64,000 nt of DNA. It comes from Chryseobacterium bernardetii. GTDB lineage: Bacteria > Bacteroidota > Bacteroidia > Flavobacteriales > Weeksellaceae. The notes below the pieces were generated by a model that saw only the letters and a list, made by a program, of their open reading frames with translations, was not told where the DNA came from and ran no database searches. Shown in pieces: positions 52,174 to 61,803 of this stretch. Within the stretch, counting starts at the first letter, position 1. Every line of letters starts with the position of its first letter. The stretch lies in the NCBI RefSeq assembly GCF_003815975.1, contig NZ_CP033932.1, positions 4,197,501-4,261,500 of the forward strand. Direction: 5' to 3'. The translations under genes and the position numbers were made by a program.

Positions 52174-55161
52174 ATGAAAAAGAAAATTATTCTTGTTTGC
52201 GCTTTAGCTTTAAGCTTGACTGGTTTACAGGCACAGCGCTGGTTGCCGGTGTCTGAAAAGGTTACACCTATAAGGAAAGAGGTCAAAATCGAATATGCTT
52301 ATAAGTTTGATCTTGCTTCTTTGAGGGATGCTTTAAAAAATGCTCCGGAAGCAGGAACAGGCGGCGCTCCAATAGTTGTTTCTTTACCTACAGCTAATGG
52401 GAAAATTGAAAAATTTTCCGTTTACAGCTCTCCAACGGTTGCTAAATCAATGGCAGAGAGATATGAACTGGGAGCTTATTCCGGAGTAGGAGTAGACAAT
52501 CCTAATAAGCAGATCAGATTTACTACGGCTCCTAATGACTTTCAATCAATGTTATTTGATGCTAACACTGGAAAATATGAATTCATAGAGCCCATGAATA
52601 AGGAAAAGGATATTTATGGCGTATTCTATAAATCTGACAGATCAAGTGAAGATCCTTTTGAATGTAAAGTTTCTGAACCTGAAGCTTTAAAAAAGCAAAT
52701 GGCTAAACTGACGAGCACAAAAAATGTTCTGAACGGCTTTAAAAATCCTAATAAAAATAACCAGCAGCAATACAGAACCTACAGAATTGCAATCTCCGTA
52801 AATGGTGAATATACTCAACTTGCAGGAGGTGTTCCTCAGGCAGCAGCACGTATCAATGCTACAATGCACAGAGTAAACGGAGTCTTTGAGAAGGATTTTG
52901 GTATCCATATGATTGTTCAGGACTTCCCTCAGGTAATATTTCCGGATCCTGCTACAGACCCTTATTCTGATGTTATAGTAAACACCAATCCAACTACGGG
53001 AGCAGTATCATACAGCGCTCCTGCAGCATGGAATCTACAGGTTCAGCAAACACTGAGCAATACAGCAGGTATAGGAAACGATGCTTATGACATAGGACAC
53101 TTCTTTGGCCACAGAGGCGGCGGAGGTAGTGCCGGTGACGTAGGTAACGTATGCAGAAACCCGGAAAACAATGATGATGACACTTCAAAAGGAGCAGGAA
53201 TTACCTCTCCTAATATTGTAGATCAGCCTTTTGGAGATACTTATGATATTGACTTCGTAGCTCATGAAATTGGACATCAGTTTGGTGCTGCCCATACCAT
53301 GTCTATTGCTCTTCACGGAGCCCACATGGAACCTGGTTCAGGTTCTACAATTATGGGATATGCAGGTATTACCAGTTATAATGTTCAGATGAATTCTGAT
53401 GCTTACTTCCATATAAAGAATATTGAAGAAGTAGCTGATTACACTAATTTTGTAACTTGTGGTACGATTACGCCTGTAAATAATACACCACCTGTAGTAC
53501 AGCCAATGGCAAGCAGAATGATTCCAAAAGGAACTCCATTTATCTTAACTGCTTCAGCAACGGACGCACAAAACGATCCGATTACCTACACATGGGAGCA
53601 GTATGATCTTACTGCAAGCGCCTTTGGATTTGTAAGTGCAACCCGAAATAACGGTGCTAATTTCAGATCAATAATGCCTACTACTTCCCCAACACGTTAT
53701 TTCCCTAAGTTATCAAATGTTCTTAACAATACTCCAAGTAATACCTCTTGGGAAACAGTATCCAATGTACCTAGAACATTAAATTTCATGGTAACAGCAA
53801 GAGATAATAACCCTAACTTCAACCAGCAGCAGACACAAAGCAGCCTGATGAAAGTGGATGTAGGGAATGAAGGACCTTTCAAAGTAACTTCAACTACCGT
53901 TTACAAAAATACTCCGGCAGCAATCACCTGGGACGTAGTAAATACAAATAACGCTCCGTATAATGTACAGAATGTTAAAATAGATTACACTACGGATAAT
54001 GGTGCTACATGGAATGTTATTACACCTTCCACACCAAATGACGGAGCTGAACCATTTGCATTTAATTCATTGGCAACCGGATCTACTGTAAAGATCAGAG
54101 TAAGTGCTATTGATCACATTTTCTATGCTATAGGAACTGCTACAGTTGCTGATGCTTCCGGTGCTTGTACTACAACTGCTCCAACAGGAATTACAGTAAC
54201 GGGAATTACAAGAAACTCAGCCAGTGTAAGATGGAATGCCCAACAAGATGCTGCCTACACTTTACAATACAGAAAAACAGGTACAGCAACATGGACTACA
54301 GTTCCTGTAACAACAAACTCTTATAATATTTCTAACCTTACTGAAGCTACTCAATACGAAGTACAAATAGCTAGTAAATGTGGTGTAGTACTTGGAGATT
54401 TCTCAGCGTCTTCTAACTTTACAACCGCTTCTCTTACTAAATGTACACCTACAGTTACTGGAGGTGCAAACGCCAATATTGCCGGATTTATTTCAAATGT
54501 TACAGTAACCGGAACAGGAATGAACCCTGTTTCCAATACTTCTAATGCAGATTTATATACTGATTATACTACAGATCCTACAAAACTGATCACCCTTAAA
54601 GCCGGATCTGCAGGAAATTCAATCAGTATTACCAAATCATGGCCTACTACAAGTCAGTATTACAGTGGGGTAACTGCATGGATCGACTTTAACAGAGATG
54701 GTTTCTTCTCTAGTTCTGAAATTATTTATGCTAGTGAGGCTAATTCTCTTCCTCTTGCATCAGGAATGTTCTCTGTACCTACAGATGCTTATACTGGTGG
54801 AAACGTAACTATGAGAGTTGCCTATTCATATGCTCAGGCACCTAGCAGTGCATGTAGTAATGTTCAGTATGGTGAATTTGAAGATTATCCTGTAACAATT
54901 CAGGCACAGCTTTCTACAAGCGATGTAGTTAAAGACAAAGCTTCTATCCAGATCTTCCCTAACCCGGCAAGTGATGTATTGAATGTAACTCAGGTTTCTT
55001 CTAAAGCACAATTCTCAATCACGAATATGGCAGGACAGAAAGTAATGAGCGGTCAGATCTCAGATAACAAGATCTCTGTTTCAAGACTGAGTACCGGAGC
55101 TTATATTATTTCAATTGAAGATAAGGGAACTACTTCAAATCTGAAATTTATTAAAAAATAA
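52174..55161 (+). CDS. Secreted reprolysin-like metallopeptidase with T9SS signal
   Basis: The protein has 995 residues. A signal peptide (MKKKIILVCALALSLTGLQA) leads to a propeptide-like region (about 21-200). A reprolysin-type zinc peptidase domain follows with HEIGHQFGAAH (His364, Glu365, His368, His374) and a later Met-turn-like segment. Fibronectin III-like (APTGITVTGITRNSASVRWNAQQD) and GEVED-like (WIDFNRDGFFSSSEI) modules come next. The end is a type A T9SS C-terminal domain (IQIFPNPASDVLNVT, then RLSTGAYIISI and LKFIKK). The T9SS domain targets it across the outer membrane to the surface or medium. It is a single-gene unit. Confidence 0.93.
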   Translation: MKKKIILVCALALSLTGLQAQRWLPVSEKVTPIRKEVKIEYAYKFDLASLRDALKNAPEAGTGGAPIVVSLPTANGKIEKFSVYSSPTVAKSMAERYELGAYSGVGVDNPNKQIRFTTAPNDFQSMLFDANTGKYEFIEPMNKEKDIYGVFYKSDRSSEDPFECKVSEPEALKKQMAKLTSTKNVLNGFKNPNKNNQQQYRTYRIAISVNGEYTQLAGGVPQAAARINATMHRVNGVFEKDFGIHMIVQDFPQVIFPDPATDPYSDVIVNTNPTTGAVSYSAPAAWNLQVQQTLSNTAGIGNDAYDIGHFFGHRGGGGSAGDVGNVCRNPENNDDDTSKGAGITSPNIVDQPFGDTYDIDFVAHEIGHQFGAAHTMSIALHGAHMEPGSGSTIMGYAGITSYNVQMNSDAYFHIKNIEEVADYTNFVTCGTITPVNNTPPVVQPMASRMIPKGTPFILTASATDAQNDPITYTWEQYDLTASAFGFVSATRNNGANFRSIMPTTSPTRYFPKLSNVLNNTPSNTSWETVSNVPRTLNFMVTARDNNPNFNQQQTQSSLMKVDVGNEGPFKVTSTTVYKNTPAAITWDVVNTNNAPYNVQNVKIDYTTDNGATWNVITPSTPNDGAEPFAFNSLATGSTVKIRVSAIDHIFYAIGTATVADASGACTTTAPTGITVTGITRNSASVRWNAQQDAAYTLQYRKTGTATWTTVPVTTNSYNISNLTEATQYEVQIASKCGVVLGDFSASSNFTTASLTKCTPTVTGGANANIAGFISNVTVTGTGMNPVSNTSNADLYTDYTTDPTKLITLKAGSAGNSISITKSWPTTSQYYSGVTAWIDFNRDGFFSSSEIIYASEANSLPLASGMFSVPTDAYTGGNVTMRVAYSYAQAPSSACSNVQYGEFEDYPVTIQAQLSTSDVVKDKASIQIFPNPASDVLNVTQVSSKAQFSITNMAGQKVMSGQISDNKISVSRLSTGAYIISIEDKGTTSNLKFIKK

Positions 55162-55181
55162 GAAATTCCAATTTATATTAC

Positions 55182-55201
55182 AGCCCGGCTAATGCCGGGC
55201 T
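55182..55201 (+). terminator. Terminator after the reprolysin-like gene
   Basis: The 8-bp GC-rich arms AGCCCGGC and GCCGGGCT have a 4-base loop followed by a T run. Confidence 0.88.
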
Positions 55202-55271
55202 TTTTTTATAGATGGCAGATAATTAATTGGTATTTTAATCCGATCTTTACCCGGCTGTTGATTTAATTTTA

Positions 55272-55279
55272 TACTTTTG
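55272..55279 (+). promoter_or_regulatory. -7 box of the M1 peptidase gene
   Basis: TACTTTTG matches TAnnTTTG 25 bases before the start. The -33 half is not well matched. Confidence 0.4.
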
Positions 55280-55303
55280 AAAAGATTATTAATTTAATTT
55301 TAC

Positions 55304-56935
55304 ATGAAAAAGCTGTCATATACACTTTTACTGGTTTCCGGGCTTGCTTTCGGGCAGTTCTTTGAAAAAGATAAGGTTTATACTAAACAAGATACATTGA
55401 AAGGTTCCAATACTCCATTCAGAGACTTTTGGGATGTTAAGAAATACAATTTTTCCGTAGAACCTGATTTTGAGCAGAAAAGCATTAAAGGAACAAACAG
55501 GATTAGCCTTGAGATTATAAAGGATGTCACCAATCCTATATTTCAGATTGATCTTCAGCAGCCAATGAAGGCCGGGAAGATTACGGCAAGCTTTCCTATA
55601 GCCAGTTCTAAGCAGGATGGAGATTTTATCTTTATCACTACAAAGAAAAGATTCAAAAAGGGTGAAAAATATACTATTGATGTGGATTATTCCGGAAATC
55701 CACATATTGCAAAGAATGCGCCCTGGGATGGCGGATGGGTTTTTACTAAAGATAAAAGCGGAAATCCATGGATGAGCCCAGCCGTTCAGGGAATCGGGTC
55801 TTCTATATGGCTTCCTACTAAAGACATCTGGAGCGATGAACCGGATAATGGCATTATCATGAAAATCATTACCCCGAATGACCTTGTAGGGGTTGGAAAC
55901 GGAAGATTGATTGATCAAAAAAACAATGGAAACAAAACAACCTATACCTGGGAAGTGAAAAATCCTATCAACGATTATTCCATCATCCCGAATATAGGTA
56001 AATATGTTAATTTTAAAGATACTTTTAACGGGGAAAAAGGCAAACTGGACCTGGATTACTGGGTACTTGACTATAATCTTGAGAAAGCGAAGAAGCAATT
56101 TGAACAGGTAAAACCAATGCTTTCCGCCTTCGAATATTGGTTTGGTCCTTATCCTTTCTATGAAGATTCTTATAAACTGGTAGACTCTCCGTACCTGGGA
56201 ATGGAACATCAAAGTAATGTTGCCTATGGAAATGACTATCAAAACGGTTATCGTGGAAAAGACCTCTCAGGAACAGGAATCGGGCTGAAATGGGATTATA
56301 TCATCATCCACGAAAGCGGCCATGAATGGTTTGCCAACAATATCACCGCAAAAGATCAGGCAGATATGTGGATCCATGAGAGCTTCACTATGTATTCGGA
56401 AGTCCTTTTTACAGAAAATTACCTGGATAAGAAATCAGCAGATCTCTATATGATAGGTCTTAGAGGAAAAATTAATAATGATGTTCCTATTATCGGAAAA
56501 TATGGGGTGAGAAATGAAGGAAGCGGCGATATGTACCCCAAAGGAGCCAACATGATCCATACGATAAGACAGGTTATTAATAATGATGAGAAATTCAGAC
56601 AGATCTTAAGAGGATTAGGTAAAGATTTCTATCATCAGACCGTTACCACAAAGCAGATTGAAGATTACATTTCAGCAAAATCGGGTATTGATTTCTCTAC
56701 TGTTTTTGATCAGTATCTGAGAACCATCAATATCCCTACTCTTGAATATACTCAAAATGGAGATACATTGAAGTTCAGATATACAAATGTTGTGAAAAGC
56801 CTGAAACTTCCGATCATTATCAATGGAGATCAGACCATCAATCCAACAGAAGAATGGCAGACGATAAAACTTAAGAAAAGTACCCCGGTTGAATTGAATA
56901 AGAATTATTATATTAATTATCTGAGTGTTCAATAA
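55304..56935 (+). CDS. M1-family metallopeptidase (aminopeptidase N type)
   Basis: The protein has 543 residues. A signal peptide (MKKLSYTLLLVSGLAFGQ) precedes the beta-sandwich N-terminal domain (about 45-260). The catalytic domain has the substrate loop GMEHQ (299-303) and the zinc motif HESGHEWF (His336, Glu337, His340) with Glu359 as third ligand (ADMWIHESF). M1 enzymes remove N-terminal residues from peptides. No T9SS domain is present, so it is probably periplasmic or a surface-associated soluble enzyme. It is monocistronic. Confidence 0.93.
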   Translation: MKKLSYTLLLVSGLAFGQFFEKDKVYTKQDTLKGSNTPFRDFWDVKKYNFSVEPDFEQKSIKGTNRISLEIIKDVTNPIFQIDLQQPMKAGKITASFPIASSKQDGDFIFITTKKRFKKGEKYTIDVDYSGNPHIAKNAPWDGGWVFTKDKSGNPWMSPAVQGIGSSIWLPTKDIWSDEPDNGIIMKIITPNDLVGVGNGRLIDQKNNGNKTTYTWEVKNPINDYSIIPNIGKYVNFKDTFNGEKGKLDLDYWVLDYNLEKAKKQFEQVKPMLSAFEYWFGPYPFYEDSYKLVDSPYLGMEHQSNVAYGNDYQNGYRGKDLSGTGIGLKWDYIIIHESGHEWFANNITAKDQADMWIHESFTMYSEVLFTENYLDKKSADLYMIGLRGKINNDVPIIGKYGVRNEGSGDMYPKGANMIHTIRQVINNDEKFRQILRGLGKDFYHQTVTTKQIEDYISAKSGIDFSTVFDQYLRTINIPTLEYTQNGDTLKFRYTNVVKSLKLPIIINGDQTINPTEEWQTIKLKKSTPVELNKNYYINYLSVQ

Positions 56936-56943
56936 TAAGTAAG

Positions 56944-56979
56944 AAAAAGCAAACCTGCAAATTCACAGGTTTGCTTTTT
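56944..56979 (+). terminator. Terminator after the M1 peptidase gene
   Basis: The 14-bp arms AAAAAGCAAACCTG and CAGGTTTGCTTTTT have an 8-base loop and continued T run. Confidence 0.88.
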
Positions 56980-57070
56980 TGTTTTATTAAAAATTTTAAG
57001 AAAAGTTTAATACTCTATCCGGTAACAAAATGGAAAAATAAACAACTATTTAACTATAAATTTAAACCTA

Positions 57071-58927
57071 ATGAGAAAAACAGCACTTAGCTTAGGACTT
57101 TTCGCCGCTTTTTTAGCGAATGCCCAGTCTATAAAAACCACTATTGACCTCGTTAATGTAAAAGATGATAAAGTAGCCGTTACGATGGAATTTCCGAAAA
57201 TGAAATCGGGAGATATTAAATTTCATTTTCCTAAAACGGTTCCCGGTACTTATTCTGTAGATGATTACGGAAGATTTATAGAAGGCATTAAGTTTTATGA
57301 CAATAAAGGAAAGGAATTAGCCTTCACAAAAGTTAATGACAACAGTTATTCATTGAAAAATGCTCAAAACCTGAGCAAGATCTCTTATCTTGTGAATGAC
57401 AGTTTTGATGAAGAAATGGATACTTCAAAACATAAAGCTGTATTTTCCCCTTCAGGAACTGATATTGAAGCAGGAAAAGTATATATGATCAATACCCATG
57501 GCTTTATCGGGTATATTGAGAACATGCAGGATGTACCTTATCAGCTTATTATTCAAAAACCCACTGATTTCTACGGAACAACAGCTTTGGTAGATCAGGA
57601 TAAATCAGAATCTACAGATACCTATACGCTTGCCAATTATGCAAAAGTAACCGACTCTCCGTTGATGTATACCAAACCGGATTACATTACCTTCAATGCA
57701 GGAGGAATGGACCTTGTTTTAGGAGTTTACTCTCCAACGGGAAAATATAAGGCTTCAGATTTCAAAGATAATCTTGAAAAAATGGTAGTGGCACAAAAGA
57801 AATTCCTTGGGGATATGAATACCAATAAAAAGTATGCAATTATGCTTTACTTATCAGGTGGTGATGGTCCTATGATAAAAGGTTTCGGAGCATTGGAGCA
57901 CCATGAATCTACCAGTGTAGTTCTTCCTGAAGCCATGCCTAAGGATGCTATTGACCAAACTATTACAGATGTGGTTTCTCATGAATTCTTCCATACTGTT
58001 AATCCTCTGAAAACCCATTCTGAAGAAATCCATTATTTTAATTATGCAGATCCGAAAATGTCTCAGCATTTATGGATGTACGAAGGCGGGACGGAATATT
58101 TTGCCAACTTATTCCAGATTCAGGAGGGGCTTATTAACAAGGATGAATTCCTTAAAAGAATTGGAGAAAAAATCACCAACTCCAAAAATTATAATGATAC
58201 CATGCCGTTTACGGTAATGAGCAAAAATGTATTGCAGGACCAATACAAGGATCAATACAGAAATGTATACGAAAAAGGAGCCCTTCTGGCTATGTGTATG
58301 GATATTGAGCTGAGAAAACTTTCGAATGGGGAAATGGGTTACCGTGATATGATCAGGAAATTATCTCAAAGATTCGGGGAAAACAAACCGTTCAAAGATG
58401 ATAAGCTGATTGATGAACTGGTAGCCGTTACAGGTTATCCTCAGATAAAGGATTTCTACAATAAATATATTGCGGGAAGCCAGCCTACACCTTATGCAGA
58501 ATATCTGAATATGGTAGGTGTGGAAGTTCACAAACAGGAAACTGCGCCTATTTTCTGGTTTATTAAAGATCCAAACCAGACAGGATATGATGACAAGAAT
58601 AAAGCATTGGCTTTTGATGACAATTCTGCTTTATCTCCATTCGCTAAAAGCATAGGGTTTAAAATTACCGATCAGGTGCTTGCTCTTGATGGAAAAGCTA
58701 TTGACATTCAAAAAATACAGGACTTTATCGGATATACCAAAACGATCAAAGACGGACAGGATGTTACCGTAACCATTTTAAGAGACAATGCAGGTAAGAA
58801 AGAAAAAATGACACTTAAAGGAAAAGCTATTCTGGATAAATTAAGTATGGAAACGCTTCAGTTCAAAGCCAATCCAAGCCCGGAAGAACTTAAACTACAG
58901 AATCAGTGGTTAACGGGTAAAAAATAA
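57071..58927 (+). CDS. M61-family metallopeptidase with PDZ domain
   Basis: The protein has 618 residues. A signal peptide (MRKTALSLGLFAAFLANAQ) leads to an N-terminal beta domain (about 20-200). The catalytic domain has HEFFH (His304, Glu305, His308) and a downstream ligand region YEGGTEYFANLFQ with Glu338. A PDZ domain follows at about 510-590 (SIGFKITDQVLALDGKAIDIQK). This is the glycyl-aminopeptidase (M61) family, which prefers Gly or Ala at the N-terminus. It is exported, without a T9SS signal. It is the third metallopeptidase gene in a row. Confidence 0.93.
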   Translation: MRKTALSLGLFAAFLANAQSIKTTIDLVNVKDDKVAVTMEFPKMKSGDIKFHFPKTVPGTYSVDDYGRFIEGIKFYDNKGKELAFTKVNDNSYSLKNAQNLSKISYLVNDSFDEEMDTSKHKAVFSPSGTDIEAGKVYMINTHGFIGYIENMQDVPYQLIIQKPTDFYGTTALVDQDKSESTDTYTLANYAKVTDSPLMYTKPDYITFNAGGMDLVLGVYSPTGKYKASDFKDNLEKMVVAQKKFLGDMNTNKKYAIMLYLSGGDGPMIKGFGALEHHESTSVVLPEAMPKDAIDQTITDVVSHEFFHTVNPLKTHSEEIHYFNYADPKMSQHLWMYEGGTEYFANLFQIQEGLINKDEFLKRIGEKITNSKNYNDTMPFTVMSKNVLQDQYKDQYRNVYEKGALLAMCMDIELRKLSNGEMGYRDMIRKLSQRFGENKPFKDDKLIDELVAVTGYPQIKDFYNKYIAGSQPTPYAEYLNMVGVEVHKQETAPIFWFIKDPNQTGYDDKNKALAFDDNSALSPFAKSIGFKITDQVLALDGKAIDIQKIQDFIGYTKTIKDGQDVTVTILRDNAGKKEKMTLKGKAILDKLSMETLQFKANPSPEELKLQNQWLTGKK

Positions 58928-58931
58928 TAGA

Positions 58932-58960
58932 AAAGAGGCTGTTTTTGAGACAGCCTCTTT
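58932..58960 (+). terminator. Terminator after the M61 peptidase gene
   Basis: The 11-bp arms AAAGAGGCTGT and ACAGCCTCTTT have a 7-base loop, followed by TTT. Confidence 0.88.
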
Positions 58961-58990
58961 TTTATGCTATAAATAAAGCACAATACCGTT

Positions 58991-59064
58991 CGTATAAAGT
59001 TTTGGCTGAAGCCAATGGATTGGGTATAAAATTAAAAGACGGGCTAAAGCCCGTCCCTATGAAT
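58991..59064. repeat. Dispersed double-hairpin repeat, copy without tail
   Basis: GTTTTGGCTGAAGCCAATGG at 58998 and ACGGGCTAAAGCCCGTCCCT at 59039 match the two-hairpin part at 8530-8604 (GGCTaaAGCC and GCGGGCtaaAGCCCGC). The tail present at 8605 is not recognisable here. It fills the gap between the M61 gene and the histidine kinase. Confidence 0.72.
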
Positions 59065-59134
59065 GTTTTACAAATTTTGTCTATTGATAAATAGATTATC
59101 GGCCAATCTTTAAAATCTTAGATCTATGATGACG

Positions 59135-60301
59135 CTAAACCTTTTTAATCGTAATTCTGAATGTAGTCCCCTTTCCAACTTCTGTCTGGGAAATTTTAAT
59201 ATCTCCGTTGTGATATTCGTGGATAACCCTTTGGGCCAGTGATAATCCCAGTCCCCAACCTCTTTTCTTGGTAGAATATCCGGGCTTAAAGGCATTTCTG
59301 GCCTGTTGACTTGTCATTCCACTTCCATTATCTTTTACTTCAATCAGTATATTTTTATTCCTTTCAAAGACGGACATCACAATAGCACCCTCCCCTTTCA
59401 TTGCATCCACAGCATTTTTTACCAGGTTTTCAATAACCCAGCTCATCAGGATTTTATTATGCGGAACCAATACCTTATAAGCAGGAAGGTGAAGGGTAAA
59501 ATCTACCTTTCCTGAAATTCTTGTTTTTAAATAATCATAATTCTCCTGGATTGTTTCATTGAAATCCATATCATTCAGCTCCGGAACAGAACCTATTTTT
59601 GAAAAACGTTCGGAAATGGTCCTCAGCCTTTCAATATCTTTTTCAATCTCATGTACGCCTTCGGAATCAGGATTTTCCAGCTTCATAATTTCCATCCAGC
59701 CAATCATGGAAGATAAAGGTGTTCCGATCTGATGTGCTGTTTCCTTTGCCAGCCCGGCCCAAAGATAACCTTCATCTGTCTTTTTAATGGTCTTAAAAAA
59801 CCAGAAAGTAAATCCGAAATACAGCAGAATAAACAATCCTAGGATATAAGGCGAATATCTAAGGTTATTAAGCAGTCGGGAGTTGTCATAATACACGAAC
59901 TGGTTATTCCCATCCGGAACCTTTATTTCGATCGGGTCATAGTTTTTCTCCATATTCATGATCAGATTATGGAGTTTTTGCGGACTTTTGATGGTGCTTT
60001 CAGGAATATTCCGATAATATCCCAGATCAAGGATGGGTTTTTTATACTTATCCGTTACAATAAACGGAATGGTGTTGTTAATATTAAGGATTTCAGGTAA
60101 CAGATCCAGCACATCGGTATCAGGAGATTTTACCTCCTGCTGTATCCTGATAGCTTTGGAAAGCAGATTAATCCTTTTAATCTCCTCTTTCCGGAGGAAA
60201 TTAATCAATGCTGTAGAAGACACTACAATGGCGATTACCAAAGTGGTCATTACAACAAAAATGATCCAGTTATTCAGTCTGGTTAATATAGATTTCCTCA
60301 A
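59135..60301 (-). CDS. Sensor histidine kinase
   Basis: The protein has 388 residues. Two membrane helices (about 11-35 and 150-170) enclose a periplasmic sensor of about 115 residues. The H box is ETAHQIGTPLSSMIGW with His190, the N box LVKNAVDAMKG, the G boxes DNGSGMTSQQARNAFKPG and KKRGWGLGLSLAQRVI. It should autophosphorylate and pass phosphate to a response regulator, but none is near. It follows dacB by 6 bases on the same strand, so a link to cell-wall state is suggested. A short antisense-type frame within it is not a gene. Confidence 0.93.
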   Translation of the reverse strand: MRKSILTRLNNWIIFVVMTTLVIAIVVSSTALINFLRKEEIKRINLLSKAIRIQQEVKSPDTDVLDLLPEILNINNTIPFIVTDKYKKPILDLGYYRNIPESTIKSPQKLHNLIMNMEKNYDPIEIKVPDGNNQFVYYDNSRLLNNLRYSPYILGLFILLYFGFTFWFFKTIKKTDEGYLWAGLAKETAHQIGTPLSSMIGWMEIMKLENPDSEGVHEIEKDIERLRTISERFSKIGSVPELNDMDFNETIQENYDYLKTRISGKVDFTLHLPAYKVLVPHNKILMSWVIENLVKNAVDAMKGEGAIVMSVFERNKNILIEVKDNGSGMTSQQARNAFKPGYSTKKRGWGLGLSLAQRVIHEYHNGDIKISQTEVGKGTTFRITIKKV

Positions 60302-60307
60302 GGTTAT

Positions 60308-61681
60308 TTATTTTAAAACAGTAAGAATTTTCTGCAGTTCTGCACTTCCGCTCCCCTGGTAATTATTGATAATAATTGAAAACACATACTTTTTCCCATC
60401 CTTTGAAGTATGATAGCCAGCAAAAGATTTGGTATCCCTCATTGTTCCGCTTTTCATTTTCATTCCATTGTCCTGAACTGGGAAGCCATCATAATAAGAT
60501 TCAAACCAGGATTGTTTTTTAGCATATAAAAGTGCCTGTACTTCCGCTTTTGCTGCAACATAATTCTGTGGTGAAAGACCACTTCCATCCGCAAAATTGA
60601 TCATGTTAGGGTTAATTCCTTTTGATTTCCAGAATTCCCTTAAATATGCTACTCCACTTTTGAAACTAGAGTTTCCTTTTTTCTCTTTTCCTAAAGTCTT
60701 CATAAGAGTTTCACCATAAAGATTAACACTTTTCCTCAAAAACCAATAAACTATTTTATCCAGTGTTGGAGATTGATAGGTAAGAATAATATTATTTTTA
60801 GGGGCTTCCAAAACCTGTTTCCCATCTAATTCAAGTTGTGAATTGGTAACCGCTTTCCCGGAAAGCTCAATACCGGACTCTTTTAGCCATTGCTTTACTT
60901 CTGCTGCCAGCTGTAAAGGTGGATTGGGTGTGGAACCTGAAACCGTTACTGTTTTTCCTCCGGGAAGCATTCCATTAATTAATGCAACATTAGAATGTGG
61001 TGCTGTAAAGATCAGACTTTGATCGGAACTGCCTCCCGTTTTCAGATCATTCAGCCATTTTACATTTTCCAGCGGATAGGAAAAGCTTTTAAAATCTGTT
61101 CCATTGATATTAATATCAAACTGGTTTTCTCTCCAGTTGATTCCCCAGACTCCTGCTCCGTAATAATTTCCCAGATCATCCCACGGCCATCCGCCCGGAA
61201 TGGTCTGATGGTCAAAATAAGAATCATCAATCACCAGATCACCGGAAATCTTTGTAATTCCGGAATTCTTAATAGCCTCTATCAGTTTCTTTTTAAAACT
61301 CTCGGGTTTATAGGTTTCATACCTCCAGCTTCCCAGAGTAGGATCGCCATTGGAGCTGATGAAGAGATTCCCGTTCAGATTTCCTCCGGATATGCTTCCG
61401 GAATAGCTTGATGTAGTGGTATAGGTATAATTTTTCCCTAATGTTTCTAAAGCTGCACCTGCTGTAAATATTTTTTGGGTAGAAGCTGTAGAAAGCCCTT
61501 TACTTCCCTGATATTCATATATAAAATTACCATTTTCATCTGATACATAAAATGATAAACTGGAAGCAACCGCGCCTGAGGAATCCATAAGATCTTTGGT
61601 GGCCTTATCTAATTTCTGAGCCATATTCTGGGCTGAAACTATCTGTACAGAAAGTATGAGAACTGCAAGTGTTTTTTTCAT
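60308..61681 (-). CDS. dacB: D-alanyl-D-alanine carboxypeptidase/endopeptidase (PBP4 type)
   Basis: The protein has 457 residues. A signal peptide (MKKTLAVLILSVQIVSAQ) precedes an S13-family penicillin-binding domain with SxxK (Ser67, Lys70 in TASTQKIF), the SxN-type motif DGSGLSPQNYV and the KTG-equivalent KSGTM near the end. The family trims or cuts peptidoglycan cross-links in the periplasm. It is the first gene of a pair with the histidine kinase (6-base gap). Confidence 0.94.
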   Translation of the reverse strand: MKKTLAVLILSVQIVSAQNMAQKLDKATKDLMDSSGAVASSLSFYVSDENGNFIYEYQGSKGLSTASTQKIFTAGAALETLGKNYTYTTTSSYSGSISGGNLNGNLFISSNGDPTLGSWRYETYKPESFKKKLIEAIKNSGITKISGDLVIDDSYFDHQTIPGGWPWDDLGNYYGAGVWGINWRENQFDININGTDFKSFSYPLENVKWLNDLKTGGSSDQSLIFTAPHSNVALINGMLPGGKTVTVSGSTPNPPLQLAAEVKQWLKESGIELSGKAVTNSQLELDGKQVLEAPKNNIILTYQSPTLDKIVYWFLRKSVNLYGETLMKTLGKEKKGNSSFKSGVAYLREFWKSKGINPNMINFADGSGLSPQNYVAAKAEVQALLYAKKQSWFESYYDGFPVQDNGMKMKSGTMRDTKSFAGYHTSKDGKKYVFSIIINNYQGSGSAELQKILTVLK

Positions 61682-61803
61682 TGCATTTTTTGTTTTTTTG
61701 TACTAAATTTTTGCTGTAAAACTGAAGCAATACCAACAATAGTTGTATAATTTGTATAGCAGTGTTTCAGATTCTGTTATTTAAAACTCTAACTCAAATA
61801 TAG

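Noticed and set aside
55328..56242. A 304-codon minus-strand frame inside the M1 peptidase gene
   Set aside because: It is antisense to a well-supported gene with full active-site motifs, and its translation lacks any recognisable domain.
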